64,000 nucleotides of DNA from NCBI RefSeq assembly GCF_000518265.1, contig NZ_JADG01000007.1:372001-436000 (forward strand), given 5' to 3'. Source of the DNA: Actinomadura oligospora ATCC 43269. Lineage in GTDB: Bacteria > Actinomycetota > Actinomycetes > Streptosporangiales > Streptosporangiaceae. Shown piece after piece: positions 56,436 to 64,000 of the stretch (its first letter is position 1; the number at the start of each line of letters is the position of its first letter). A program made the translations under genes and the position numbers. The notes below the pieces were generated by a model. It was given only the letters and a program-made list of their open reading frames with translations. It ran no database searches and was not told the DNA's origin.

Positions 56436-57200
56436 TCAGGACGCGCGCGCGTTGGTGCGGAGGTGGTCGGCCACCGCCAGGAAGACGAAGAAGTTCGGGA
56501 TGCTGCTGACGGACGTCGTGGACAGCGACAGCCACTTGCCGGTGACGCGCAGCGAGACGATGCCGTTGCTGACCTTCACCTCGTCCACCTCAGACCACGA
56601 GACGGACTTCGCGCCGGAGCCGACCTCGGACGGCGTCAGCCACAGCGGGCCGAAGTCGAGCCGTTCGCCCGCGCGCAGGCGCATGACGGCCTTCGGGAGC
56701 TGAGCGTCCGTGACGGCCTGCTGGATCGCCGGGCCCCACTGTTCCGGCTGCGCGAAGCCGCCGCTCAGCGTCACCTTCTCGCCGGACGTGTCGGTCAGCG
56801 TGTAGGCGTAGGTGATGCGCGTCGTCTGGCCGTAGCGCGTGTACCGGACGATGTTCTGCAGGACGTCCGTGTCGGCGTACCGGACGGTCCGGACGGCTCC
56901 CCCGAAGGCCGAGGTGAGGCCGCGCTCGAAGAGGTCGAGCCGCGCGCCGTCGTTGCGTCCGGCCATCGAGGAGAAGCGGAGGTAGGCGAACGCGAAGATG
57001 AGGAACGGCACGCCGAGGATGATCGCCAGCGGCGGGTAGCCGGTGGCGAAGCACAGCACGATCAGGACGAGCAGGACGATCGCGGTGACGCCCATGCGGT
57101 TGGCGTGCCGCGCCTGGGCGTCCGCGATCGACGGGTAGGCGGCGCGGTGGGCGCCGAGGTCCGCGCGCGCCGCGTGGTCGCCGATCTGCTGTTCGGTCAC
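56436..57200 (-). CDS. DUF6585-like membrane protein
   Basis: The 254-residue protein has two transmembrane helices at about residues 36-72 ('VTAIVLLVLIVLCFATG', 'LAIILGVPFLIFAFAYL'). A cytoplasmic beta-rich domain follows ('LDLFERGLTSAFGGAVRTV', 'GFAQPEQWGPAIQQAVTDAQ', 'WSEVDEVKVSNGIVSLRV'). This layout, with a PH-like domain comparing tone and length, fits actinobacterial DUF6585. Function unknown. The GTG at 57198-57200 is chosen. Confidence 0.7.
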   Translation of the reverse strand: MTEQQIGDHAARADLGAHRAAYPSIADAQARHANRMGVTAIVLLVLIVLCFATGYPPLAIILGVPFLIFAFAYLRFSSMAGRNDGARLDLFERGLTSAFGGAVRTVRYADTDVLQNIVRYTRYGQTTRITYAYTLTDTSGEKVTLSGGFAQPEQWGPAIQQAVTDAQLPKAVMRLRAGERLDFGPLWLTPSEVGSGAKSVSWSEVDEVKVSNGIVSLRVTGKWLSLSTTSVSSIPNFFVFLAVADHLRTNARAS

Positions 57201-57454
57201 CGTGCTCGCCCCCTGGGGATCGACCGCCGGGTGCGCCCCCGGCCGTCCGCGAGTCTCTAACAGACGTTTATGTCTGGCAAGGTCGAACGGGCGGTACGAC
57301 CGATAGATCACGATTTTGCGCTCGCTGCCAACCGGGGCGGCCCCTCGGGCGTCGCCTTTTCACCGACCTCTGTTCCACCCCACTCACACACCCCACGCTC
57401 AACCCCGCATCCTTCACACCCACCTTCCTCACACCTGACGCGGAGGGAACACCC

Positions 57455-58804
57455 TTGCTTCGCATCGCCACGGTCGGGGTGACGAGCACGCTGCTGCTCG
57501 GCACCCTGGCCGCCGTACCGGCGTTCGCCGACGGGACGGCCGCGGTCACCATCACCGCCCCCGCCCCGGTCGACCCCGAGCACCCGATCGCCACCATCAC
57601 CGGCAAGGTCACCGGCGCCGACGGCGCGCCCGTCGCCGCCGGAACGCCCGTCGAGCTGAACGCCACGGCGGGCCAGGGCGACGTCACCGGCGGCACCACC
57701 GACGCCGACGGCAACTACACCGCGACCCTGGCGCCGAACGGCACCTCCGACTCGGTCGCCGTCGTGGCGAGCGTGCCGTCGCTCGGTCTCCTGTCCGAGT
57801 CCGTGACCGTCTCGATCGCCCGCGGCCAGGCCGACACGGTCATGAGCGCCGACAAGTCCACGCTGGACGAGGGCGGGGCGCTGACGCTGAGCGGCGCCGT
57901 CACCTACAAGGGCGCGGCCGTCCCCGGCGGCACCGCCGTCATCAGCCAGACCCCGGACGGCGGCTGCACCGCGTCCCCGATGACCCCGCTGACGCTCACG
58001 GTCGGCGCGGACGGCAAGTTCAGCACGTCCGTGAAGCCGCGTTGCGCCGGGACGTTCTACGTCGACACCACCCCGGCCGGCCTCTTCAAGGGCGGACGGG
58101 TCACGCTCGGCCACACCACCGTCCGGTACGCCGGAACCCTCGCCTTCTCCGCCACCATGGACGCCTACGGCCAGGTCACCGCCTGGACGAACCTGAAGTC
58201 GGCGTCGGGCGGCGGGCAGGTCTACAACCGCAAGGTCATCCTGGAGTACTCCGCCAACGGCAAGACCGGCTGGAAGAACCTGAAGACCTTCTCGGCCTGG
58301 GGCAGCGGGTACAAGGCGTCGCTGCGCGTCTACTACTCGGGCTACTGGCGTTCGCGCTTCCTCGGCGACGCGACCTACGCGCCGTCGGTGTCGCCCACCA
58401 GGAAGCTGTGGCGCTGGTCGACCAAGATGTCGAAGCTGAGCGCCTCGACGACCTCGATCAAGAAGAACAAGTACATCACCGTCTCCGGGACGCTGTACCG
58501 CTGGAACACGTCCAAGAACGGCTACGGCGCGTTCGGCGGGCAGAGCGTCCGGATCATCTTCCGCTTCAAGGGCAAGAAGACCTGGTACCACGTCAAGTGG
58601 GTGAAGACGGACCGCAAGGGCCACTACAGCGCGAAGGTCCGCGCCTACGGCGACGGCTACTTCGCGGCGGTCTTCGCGGGCACCAGCGACACGTGGGCGG
58701 CGGGCACGCCTAACGACCGGTACGTGAACACCTATGCGATCCCGTCGCCGGGGCAGCGCTCCGGCCCGGCGCCGATCGTGGACGTCCGTCCGTGGCGCGG
58801 CTGA
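57455..58804 (+). CDS. secreted protein with Ig-like repeats
   Basis: The 449-residue precursor has a signal peptide ('ATVGVTSTLLLGTLAAVPAF', cleavage after 'AFA', about residue 25). Several bacterial Ig-like modules follow: one carboxypeptidase-regulatory-like ('GADGAPVAAGTPVELNAT'), then 'LSGAVTYKGAAVPGGTAVIS' and a C-terminal Tyr/Lys/Trp-rich pair. These folds serve as surface or matrix proteins. It is predicted to be exported; no sortase motif or anchor was seen. TTG start at 57455 with GGAGGG upstream. Confidence 0.8.
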   Translation: MLRIATVGVTSTLLLGTLAAVPAFADGTAAVTITAPAPVDPEHPIATITGKVTGADGAPVAAGTPVELNATAGQGDVTGGTTDADGNYTATLAPNGTSDSVAVVASVPSLGLLSESVTVSIARGQADTVMSADKSTLDEGGALTLSGAVTYKGAAVPGGTAVISQTPDGGCTASPMTPLTLTVGADGKFSTSVKPRCAGTFYVDTTPAGLFKGGRVTLGHTTVRYAGTLAFSATMDAYGQVTAWTNLKSASGGGQVYNRKVILEYSANGKTGWKNLKTFSAWGSGYKASLRVYYSGYWRSRFLGDATYAPSVSPTRKLWRWSTKMSKLSASTTSIKKNKYITVSGTLYRWNTSKNGYGAFGGQSVRIIFRFKGKKTWYHVKWVKTDRKGHYSAKVRAYGDGYFAAVFAGTSDTWAAGTPNDRYVNTYAIPSPGQRSGPAPIVDVRPWRG

Positions 58805-58890
58805 CCACAGCCATATGCGGTTGGGCGCAGCTCGATGCGTCCGACCGTGCGGACGCGTGCGGCTGACCGCGCGCGCCTAGCCGTACCTGC

Positions 58891-60393
58891 TTAAGGGAGG
58901 CCGGGGACGCCGGGTCGTTGTTGATACGGCCGCGGCCCACCCGGCCTCCTGTAGTCCACGCCCATGGCGTCCAGCCGGGCGTAATGCTCCTCGCGCATGC
59001 GGCGATCGAAGTCGTCGTAGTCGCGCCCCTCGGACGGCGACCAGACCGCCTCGGCGAATGCCGCGAGCCGTGGGAAGACCATGTAGTCGATGCGCTGCTG
59101 GCTTTCGGTGTGTTCCGTCCACATGTTCGCCTGCGCGCCCAGGACGTGGTCCGCGCTCTCGGTTCCGGCGAGTTCCGGTGAGACGGGCTCGAATTCGTAC
59201 ACGCTCCTAAGCGTGTGCACCCTGCCGAACGGGACCGGCTCGTCCGGGCCGTCGCTCTGCCTGTGGTCGAGATAGACCTCTTGCGTCGGGCACATGATGA
59301 CGTCGTGGCCCGCCCTAGCGGCGGCGACGCCACCTTCACGTCCACGCCAACTCATTACGGTCGCCCCCTCGGCGAGGCCGCCTTCGAGGATTTCGTCCCA
59401 GCCGACCAGTCGACGGCCGCGTTCGGCGAGCCAGCGGTCGAAGTGGCGGATGATCCACGACTGGAGGCCGTTCTCGTCGTCCACGCCGAGTTCCCTTATG
59501 CGGGCCTGTGCGGACGCCGACGCCTTCCATTCGTCCTTGGGGCACTCGTCGCCGCCGATGTGGACGAACCGGCTCGGGAAGATCTCCAGGACCTCCTCCA
59601 GGACGCCCTCGAGGAACCGCATGGTCTCCTCGCTCGCGTTGAGGACGTGCGGGTTGACGCCCCAGTCGGTCTTCACTTCGAGCGCGGCGGTGTCGACGAC
59701 GTCGGTGTTGCCCAGCTCCGGATACGCGGCGATCGCGGCCTGCATGTGCCCGGGAAGGTCGATCTCCGGGACGACCGTGATGTGCCGTTCCGCCGCGTAG
59801 GCGACGATCTCGCGGAGGTCGTCCCGGGTGAGGAAGCCGCCGTGCGACCGCTCGTCCCAGAGCTCCGATCCACGTCGGCCGATGCGCGTCCTGCGGCGGG
59901 ACGACCCGACCTCGGTCAGCCTCGGGTACCGCTTGATCTCGATGCGCCAGCCCTGGTCGTCGGTCAGGTGCAGATGCAGGACGTTCAGCTTGTGCGCGGC
60001 GATCAGGTCGACGTACCGCAGGATGCCGCTCTTGGGGGTGAAGTGGCGCGCTATGTCCAGCATGAAGCCGCGCCAGCGGAAGCGCGGCGCGTCCTCGATC
60101 TCGACCTGGGGCAGCGTGCGCGGCGCGTCGAAACCGGCCTGGCGGAAGGCGTCCGGGCCGAGCAGCTGGCGGAGCGTCTGGCGGCCCCAGAACACGCCCG
60201 CCTCGTCGCCGCCGACGATCTCGACGGCTCCGTCGGCGCCGACCGTGAGGCGGTATCCCTCGGGCGGCAGCGACGCGTCCAGTCGGGTGCGGACGGTTCC
60301 GTCGAAGGGCACGCGGTCGGCCGCGCGATCGGTTGCGTGGTCGGCCGCGAGTGAGATCCGGGCGGGGCGGGGCACCAGATTCAAGATCGTCAC
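58891..60393 (-). CDS. beta-N-acetylhexosaminidase, glycoside hydrolase family 20
   Basis: The 500-residue enzyme has a GH20b N-terminal domain and a TIM barrel. The catalytic pair is D282-E283 in 'FVHIGGDECPKDEW'. Further signatures are 'RGFMLDIARHFTPK', 'LHLHLTDDQGWRIEI', 'VPEIDLPGHMQAAI' and the C-terminal 'RPYQQRPGVPGLP'. It removes terminal GlcNAc or GalNAc from chitin oligomers, peptidoglycan fragments or glycoconjugates by substrate-assisted catalysis. No signal peptide is seen, so it acts inside the cell. GTG start at 60391-60393. Confidence 0.93.
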   Translation of the reverse strand: MTILNLVPRPARISLAADHATDRAADRVPFDGTVRTRLDASLPPEGYRLTVGADGAVEIVGGDEAGVFWGRQTLRQLLGPDAFRQAGFDAPRTLPQVEIEDAPRFRWRGFMLDIARHFTPKSGILRYVDLIAAHKLNVLHLHLTDDQGWRIEIKRYPRLTEVGSSRRRTRIGRRGSELWDERSHGGFLTRDDLREIVAYAAERHITVVPEIDLPGHMQAAIAAYPELGNTDVVDTAALEVKTDWGVNPHVLNASEETMRFLEGVLEEVLEIFPSRFVHIGGDECPKDEWKASASAQARIRELGVDDENGLQSWIIRHFDRWLAERGRRLVGWDEILEGGLAEGATVMSWRGREGGVAAARAGHDVIMCPTQEVYLDHRQSDGPDEPVPFGRVHTLRSVYEFEPVSPELAGTESADHVLGAQANMWTEHTESQQRIDYMVFPRLAAFAEAVWSPSEGRDYDDFDRRMREEHYARLDAMGVDYRRPGGPRPYQQRPGVPGLP

Positions 60394-60587
60394 TCTGACG
60401 ATCCTCTCCGCGTCCACACCTCTCCAAACCGGCGCTTTACGCCCACCACCGGGGACAACAGGGTGTCCTGAACGGGACGGAGAGGTGACCGGGACGCGGC
60501 GCACGGGATTTTGGCCACTCTTGCCATATTTCGGACGCGTCCCGATTGGCGACCATGACGATGTTCGTCCCTCGCCAAGGAGGCCCC

Positions 60588-61031
60588 GTGAAGCAGTATG
60601 CGAAGAAGCAGGACCGACGGCGGACGGCCCGCGCGTCCTGGACCCGGCGCGCCGTCGTCAGCGTCGTCGCCGCCGCGTCCGTGACCAGTGTCGCGGTCAA
60701 CGTCGTCCCGTCCGCGAACGCGTCGGTCTACCAGACGTGCACGATGACCAAGTGCGCGGACGGCAGCAAGGCGGCGTCGATCTGGGCGTCGAAGGGCTGG
60801 CCGTCGAACAGCGGCTGGTACGCGTGGCCGGACGGCCGCTACAACTACACCGGCGGCGTGTTCCAGAACCGCGAGGGACAGCTCCCGAGCGGGGTGACCT
60901 ACCACGAGTACGACGTGTACTCGCGGGCCAAGTACGCCTCGCGCGACGCGTACCGGATCGTCCACAGCAGCACGGGCAAGGTCTACTTCTCGCCCGACCA
61001 CTACGCGAACTTCTACCTGCTCAGCCAGTGA
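60588..61031 (+). CDS. secreted guanyl-specific ribonuclease (RNase Sa/barnase-type)
   Basis: The 147-residue precursor has a basic N-terminus and signal helix ('RRAVVSVVAAASVTSVAVNV', cleavage about residue 45). The microbial RNase (N1/T1) fold follows: 'VFQNREGQLPSGVTYHEYDV' with the catalytic base E107, basic residues R119 and R123, and the catalytic acid H138 in 'SPDHYANFYLL'. These enzymes cleave RNA 3' to guanosine. A barstar-like inhibitor gene is not visible in the neighbourhood. GTG start with AAGGAGG upstream. Its last 19 bases overlap the convergent regulator gene. Confidence 0.92.
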   Translation: MKQYAKKQDRRRTARASWTRRAVVSVVAAASVTSVAVNVVPSANASVYQTCTMTKCADGSKAASIWASKGWPSNSGWYAWPDGRYNYTGGVFQNREGQLPSGVTYHEYDVYSRAKYASRDAYRIVHSSTGKVYFSPDHYANFYLLSQ

Positions 61032-62896
61032 AGCCTGAGCGCTAGCTGAAGCTCCAGCGCGCGGGACGGGCTGTTCCAGTCGTCGCCGAGGAGCTGGCGG
61101 ACGCGGTCGAGCCGCTGCACGACCGTGTTGACGTGGACGTGGAGGGCGCGCCTGGCCTCGGTCAGGTTCGCGCCGCTCCGGTAGTACGCGTCCAGCGTCC
61201 GGACCAGCTCCGTCCCGCGTCGCCGGTCGTAGTCGACGACCGGCCCGAGGACGTCGCGCACGTAGCCCTGGACGTCCGCGCGGTCGCCCAGCAGGACGCC
61301 GAGGAACCCGAGCGCGGACGGGTCCGCGCCGCCGCCCTTCCGTCCGAGCGTGTGCAGCGCGCGGACGCACCGCAGCGCCTCCTCGTAAGCACCCGGAAGA
61401 CGCGCCGGACCCGTCACCGGATCAGACGCTCCGGTCGTCACCGGAACGCCTCCCAACGCCTCGCCCAACTCTCCTGACAACGTCTGGGCAAGTGCACCGG
61501 GCGCGTCGGTCGGCGCGAGTAGGACGACGTTCCCGTTGTGCGTTCCGGCGAGCCCTCCCAACGCGCGCGCACGACGCGAAACCTCGGCCAGCAACCGCTC
61601 CCGCCGGGACGCGTCGCAGTGCAGAACGAACACCGCGTGCGCACGAGAGAAGACCACACCGAGCTTGCGTGCGCGCAGCGTCAGACTGTCGGCATTACCT
61701 CCAGTCAGGAGGTCTCCCAGGAGGTCGCCGCGCACACGGTCTTCCGCTTCCGCGACCGACCGCCGCAGCAGCAACAGAAGCGCCGTGACGAGCCCGGCGC
61801 GCTCGAAAAGGCGGCGGTCGCCGTCGGTCAGATCCGGACGCCCAAGCAACGCCATCGTGCCTAGCGGTTCCGCGCCCGCGAGCACCGCGTAGATCCACGT
61901 GCCGTCCACCGGGACCGCCTGACCGCTCGCGCCCGATGCGGCCACACCCTCCGCCGGGGGAACGAACGGCTCGGCCGCGACGCGGGCGACCTCCGCGCCG
62001 TCCGCGTCGTGCACGACGAGCCCACCGCCGAGCAACGCGACGATCTCGCGTGCCACGTCCGTCGCGTCCCCGCCGCGCAGGACGAGCTCGGTCAGCCGGT
62101 CATGGATCGCGGCGGCGCGGCGCATGTCCGCGCTCCGCGCGCGTGCGGTCTCGGTCGCCGCGTTCAGCTCGGTGAGCGTGGCGCGCGTTTCCTCCAGCAG
62201 CCGCGCGTTGTCGATCGCGACGGCGGCGTGGTCGGCAAGGGAAGACAACAGCGTCACCGCGTCCGGGTCGAATTCGCGCGGGCGGCGGTCGGCCGCGTAC
62301 AGAACACCGATCACGCGCGTCCCGACGCGCATCGGAACGCCGAGGATCCCGCGTAGCCCTTCCTCGCCGACCGCGTCGTCGATCGTGGTCGTGTGGTGGA
62401 AGCGTGTGTCAGTGCGGTAGTCGCGGCTCGCGTAGGGGAGCGCGGTCTGCGCGACGAGTCCGCCGAGTCCTTCGCCCATGCCAAGGCGCAGCTGCTGGAA
62501 ATTCGCGGAGACCGAACCGTCCGTCACGCGCATGAACGTGTCCCCGGCGGTCGGGTCGTTGATCGTCAGATACGCGGTGTCGGTGCCGAGCAACGTGCGC
62601 GCGCGATGCACGATGGCGCGCAGCACGGCGTCCAGGTCGCGGAGCGCCGCGAGGTCCCCAGCACTGTCGAAGAGCGCCGCTAGTTCCCGTTCGCGCCGGC
62701 GGTGCTTCTCGAGCGTCCGGCGGATGTCGAGCGCTGTGCGGGTCGCCTCGTCCACGAGCGCCTGCTCGTCCGGGACGACACCGGCGGCGCGCGCCTCCGC
62801 GGCCGGACGCGCGAAGTCCTCGGCGGGCGCGCCGTCCGCGAGCAGTCCGAGCAGCGCGCGCATCGCGGACAGGGCGGGGTGGTCCATGCGGTTCAT
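61013..62896 (-). CDS. GAF-domain regulator with PucR-type C-terminal helix-turn-helix
   Basis: The 627-residue regulator contains a short N-terminal helical part and a GAF domain at about residues 75-210 ('LGTDTAYLTINDPTAGDTFM', 'YRTDTRFHHTTTIDDAVGEE', 'GVPMRVGTRVIGVLYAADRR'). A coiled linker, a further sensory/GGDEF-like fold and the C-terminal PucR/CdaR helix-turn-helix follow ('LVRTLDAYYRSGANLTEARR', 'ALHVHVNTVVQRLDRVRQLL'). Such proteins activate catabolic genes in response to a small ligand. The ATG at 62894-62896 is chosen; a second Met three codons on is possible. The downstream neighbour is a metabolite symporter read in the same direction. Confidence 0.88.
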   Translation of the reverse strand: MNRMDHPALSAMRALLGLLADGAPAEDFARPAAEARAAGVVPDEQALVDEATRTALDIRRTLEKHRRRERELAALFDSAGDLAALRDLDAVLRAIVHRARTLLGTDTAYLTINDPTAGDTFMRVTDGSVSANFQQLRLGMGEGLGGLVAQTALPYASRDYRTDTRFHHTTTIDDAVGEEGLRGILGVPMRVGTRVIGVLYAADRRPREFDPDAVTLLSSLADHAAVAIDNARLLEETRATLTELNAATETARARSADMRRAAAIHDRLTELVLRGGDATDVAREIVALLGGGLVVHDADGAEVARVAAEPFVPPAEGVAASGASGQAVPVDGTWIYAVLAGAEPLGTMALLGRPDLTDGDRRLFERAGLVTALLLLLRRSVAEAEDRVRGDLLGDLLTGGNADSLTLRARKLGVVFSRAHAVFVLHCDASRRERLLAEVSRRARALGGLAGTHNGNVVLLAPTDAPGALAQTLSGELGEALGGVPVTTGASDPVTGPARLPGAYEEALRCVRALHTLGRKGGGADPSALGFLGVLLGDRADVQGYVRDVLGPVVDYDRRRGTELVRTLDAYYRSGANLTEARRALHVHVNTVVQRLDRVRQLLGDDWNSPSRALELQLALRLHWLSR

Positions 62897-63037
62897 CGTC
62901 GCAGCCTTCACGCCGGGGCCGCCCGCGCTCGCGGACGACCCCGGCCTCCGTGGACGGTCAGGTGAAGCGACCGACGTCAGATCGCGCGCCACGTGGCGTC
63001 AGGTCGCGCGTGCCGCGTCCTGGCGACCAGGTCGCCG

Positions 63038-64000
63038 TCAGGTTGCGCGGGCCGTGACGGTGGTGGGGCTCGGACCGTCCGCCTCCGCGCGGGCGAGGTC
63101 GCGTCCGCGGGTCTCGCGGGCGACGGCCACGGTGAGCGCGGTGACGACCGCGGCGAGGCCCATGTAGATCGCGATCGGGACGGACGAGTCGTACTCCTTC
63201 AGCAGCTCGACCGCGATGATCGGCGCGAGCGCCCCGGCGAGGATCGACGACAACTGCGACCCCATCGACGCGCCCGAGTACCGGACGCGCGTGTCGAACA
63301 GCTCGGACACGTACGCGGCCTGCGGCCCGTACATCGCGCCGTGCAGGACGAGCCCGACCGTCACCGCGAGCGTGATCGTCGCGAACGACCTGGTGTCGAG
63401 CAGCGTGAAGAACACGAGCGTCCACAACGCCATCCCGCCCGCGCCGAGCAGCATCACCGGACGCCGTCCGACCCGGTCCGACAGCGCGCCCCACCCGGGG
63501 ATCACGAGGAAGTGGACGGCCGACCCGATCAGCACGGCGTCCAGCGCGGTGGACTTCGGCAGCTTCAGGTGCTGGGTCACGTAAACGAGCAGGAACGAGG
63601 TGAGGATGTAGTACGAGATGTTCTCGCCGAACCGGGCGCCGATCGCGACGAGGACCTGCCGCCAGCCCGTCCGGAACACGTCCACGACCGGGACGCGCTC
63701 GTGCGCGCGCTGCTGCTTCTTCGCCTCCAGGAACAGCGGCGACTCGCTGACCGACACGCGGATCCACAGGCCGATCACCACGAGCACGCCGGACAGCAGG
63801 AACGGAACGCGCCAGCCCCACGCGCGGAACGTCTCGTCCGACTGGACGGACGCCAGCAGCGCCAGCACGCCGGTCGCGAGCAGGTTGCCGCCGGGCGCTC
63901 CGGACTGCGGCCAGGACGCCCAGAACCCGCGCTTCCTGTCGCCGCCGTGCTCGGACACGATCAGCACCGCGCCGCCCCACTCGCCGCCGAGCGCGAACCC
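63038..64000 (-). CDS. MFS metabolite:H+ symporter (MHS family), 5' end outside window
   Basis: At least 320 residues are visible; the frame is open to the right edge. The visible N-terminal end 'GFALGGEWGGAVLIVSEHG' is the characteristic MHS family motif of transporters for citrate, proline/betaine, shikimate, alpha-ketoglutarate and similar anions. About nine hydrophobic helices follow, with the second MFS motif 'GWGALSDRVGRRPVMLLGA'. It precedes the GAF/PucR regulator on the same strand, 141 bp upstream of that gene's start, so the two may be functionally linked. Substrate unknown. Confidence 0.9.
   Translation of the reverse strand, partial: GFALGGEWGGAVLIVSEHGGDRKRGFWASWPQSGAPGGNLLATGVLALLASVQSDETFRAWGWRVPFLLSGVLVVIGLWIRVSVSESPLFLEAKKQQRAHERVPVVDVFRTGWRQVLVAIGARFGENISYYILTSFLLVYVTQHLKLPKSTALDAVLIGSAVHFLVIPGWGALSDRVGRRPVMLLGAGGMALWTLVFFTLLDTRSFATITLAVTVGLVLHGAMYGPQAAYVSELFDTRVRYSGASMGSQLSSILAGALAPIIAVELLKEYDSSVPIAIYMGLAAVVTALTVAVARETRGRDLARAEADGPSPTTVTARAT

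Noticed and set aside
61013..62896. A diguanylate cyclase call for the GAF regulator
   Set aside because: The middle region only vaguely resembles such a fold and shows no GG(D/E)EF motif; the C-terminal PucR-type helix-turn-helix defines it.

Overview
This window looks like the replication-origin region of a high-GC actinobacterial chromosome plus the accessory DNA beside it. The marker is the run rpmH-dnaA-oriC-dnaN-gnd-recF-DUF721-gyrB-gyrA-DUF3566-tRNA-Ile, with rnpA-yidD-yidC-jag and rsmG-parA-parB on the other side of dnaA. Together with parS sites, an extremely long DnaA linker, NACHT and TIGR02996-type proteins and a pervasive 70-75% GC feel, this suggests the Streptosporangiales, most likely a Thermomonosporaceae (Actinomadura-like) organism; the family call is inference.

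Region 1 (1-8341): the tail of a protein with a discoidin-like C-terminal domain (probably the MurJ-partner pseudokinase), sigM with its zinc-finger anti-sigma factor, a small alpha/beta hydrolase, trxB-trxA, a GNAT acetyltransferase, a 15-bp minisatellite, a PLP aminotransferase and a D-Ala-D-Ala ligase.

Region 2 (8342-29814): the chromosome-maintenance core. A parS cluster, parB-parA-rsmG in a translationally coupled minus-strand operon, then jag/khpB-yidC-yidD-rnpA-rpmH (membrane insertion, RNase P, ribosome) on the minus strand, and dnaA onward on the plus strand. oriC lies between dnaA and dnaN with many near-consensus DnaA boxes and a locally AT-rich stretch. Several core proteins carry unusual low-complexity expansions: DnaA domain II (about 350 residues), RnpA (an insertion of about 130 residues), ParA (about 155 residues at the N-terminus) and YidD (tails on both sides).

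Region 3 (29815-38802): a decayed tyrosine integrase beside tRNA-Ile marks an old integration site. Beyond it are a penicillin-binding-type serine hydrolase and a notable block: a TIGR02996/leucine-rich-repeat protein coupled to a 2-oxoglutarate/Fe(II) oxygenase-like protein, convergent with a coupled pair of a tandem-AAA+ MoxR-like ATPase and a HEXXH+VWA protein. This is one of the two best candidates for an undescribed system.

Region 4 (38843-49613): ordinary accessory functions: two DHA2-type efflux pumps with regulators, an ECF42-type sigma factor with its DGPF/YCII partner, an NmrA-like/LysR divergent pair, and a TetR/NTF2-like divergent pair with clear palindromic operators.

Region 5 (49859-64000): a class I isoprenoid-synthase-fold protein coupled by a GTGA overlap to a membrane NACHT NTPase (the second candidate system), a convergent membrane protein, a chimeric LysR remnant, an amino-acid permease, a DUF6585-like protein, a secreted Ig-like protein, a GH20 hexosaminidase, a secreted RNase Sa-like ribonuclease, a GAF/PucR-type regulator and the C-terminal part of a metabolite:proton symporter cut by the window end.
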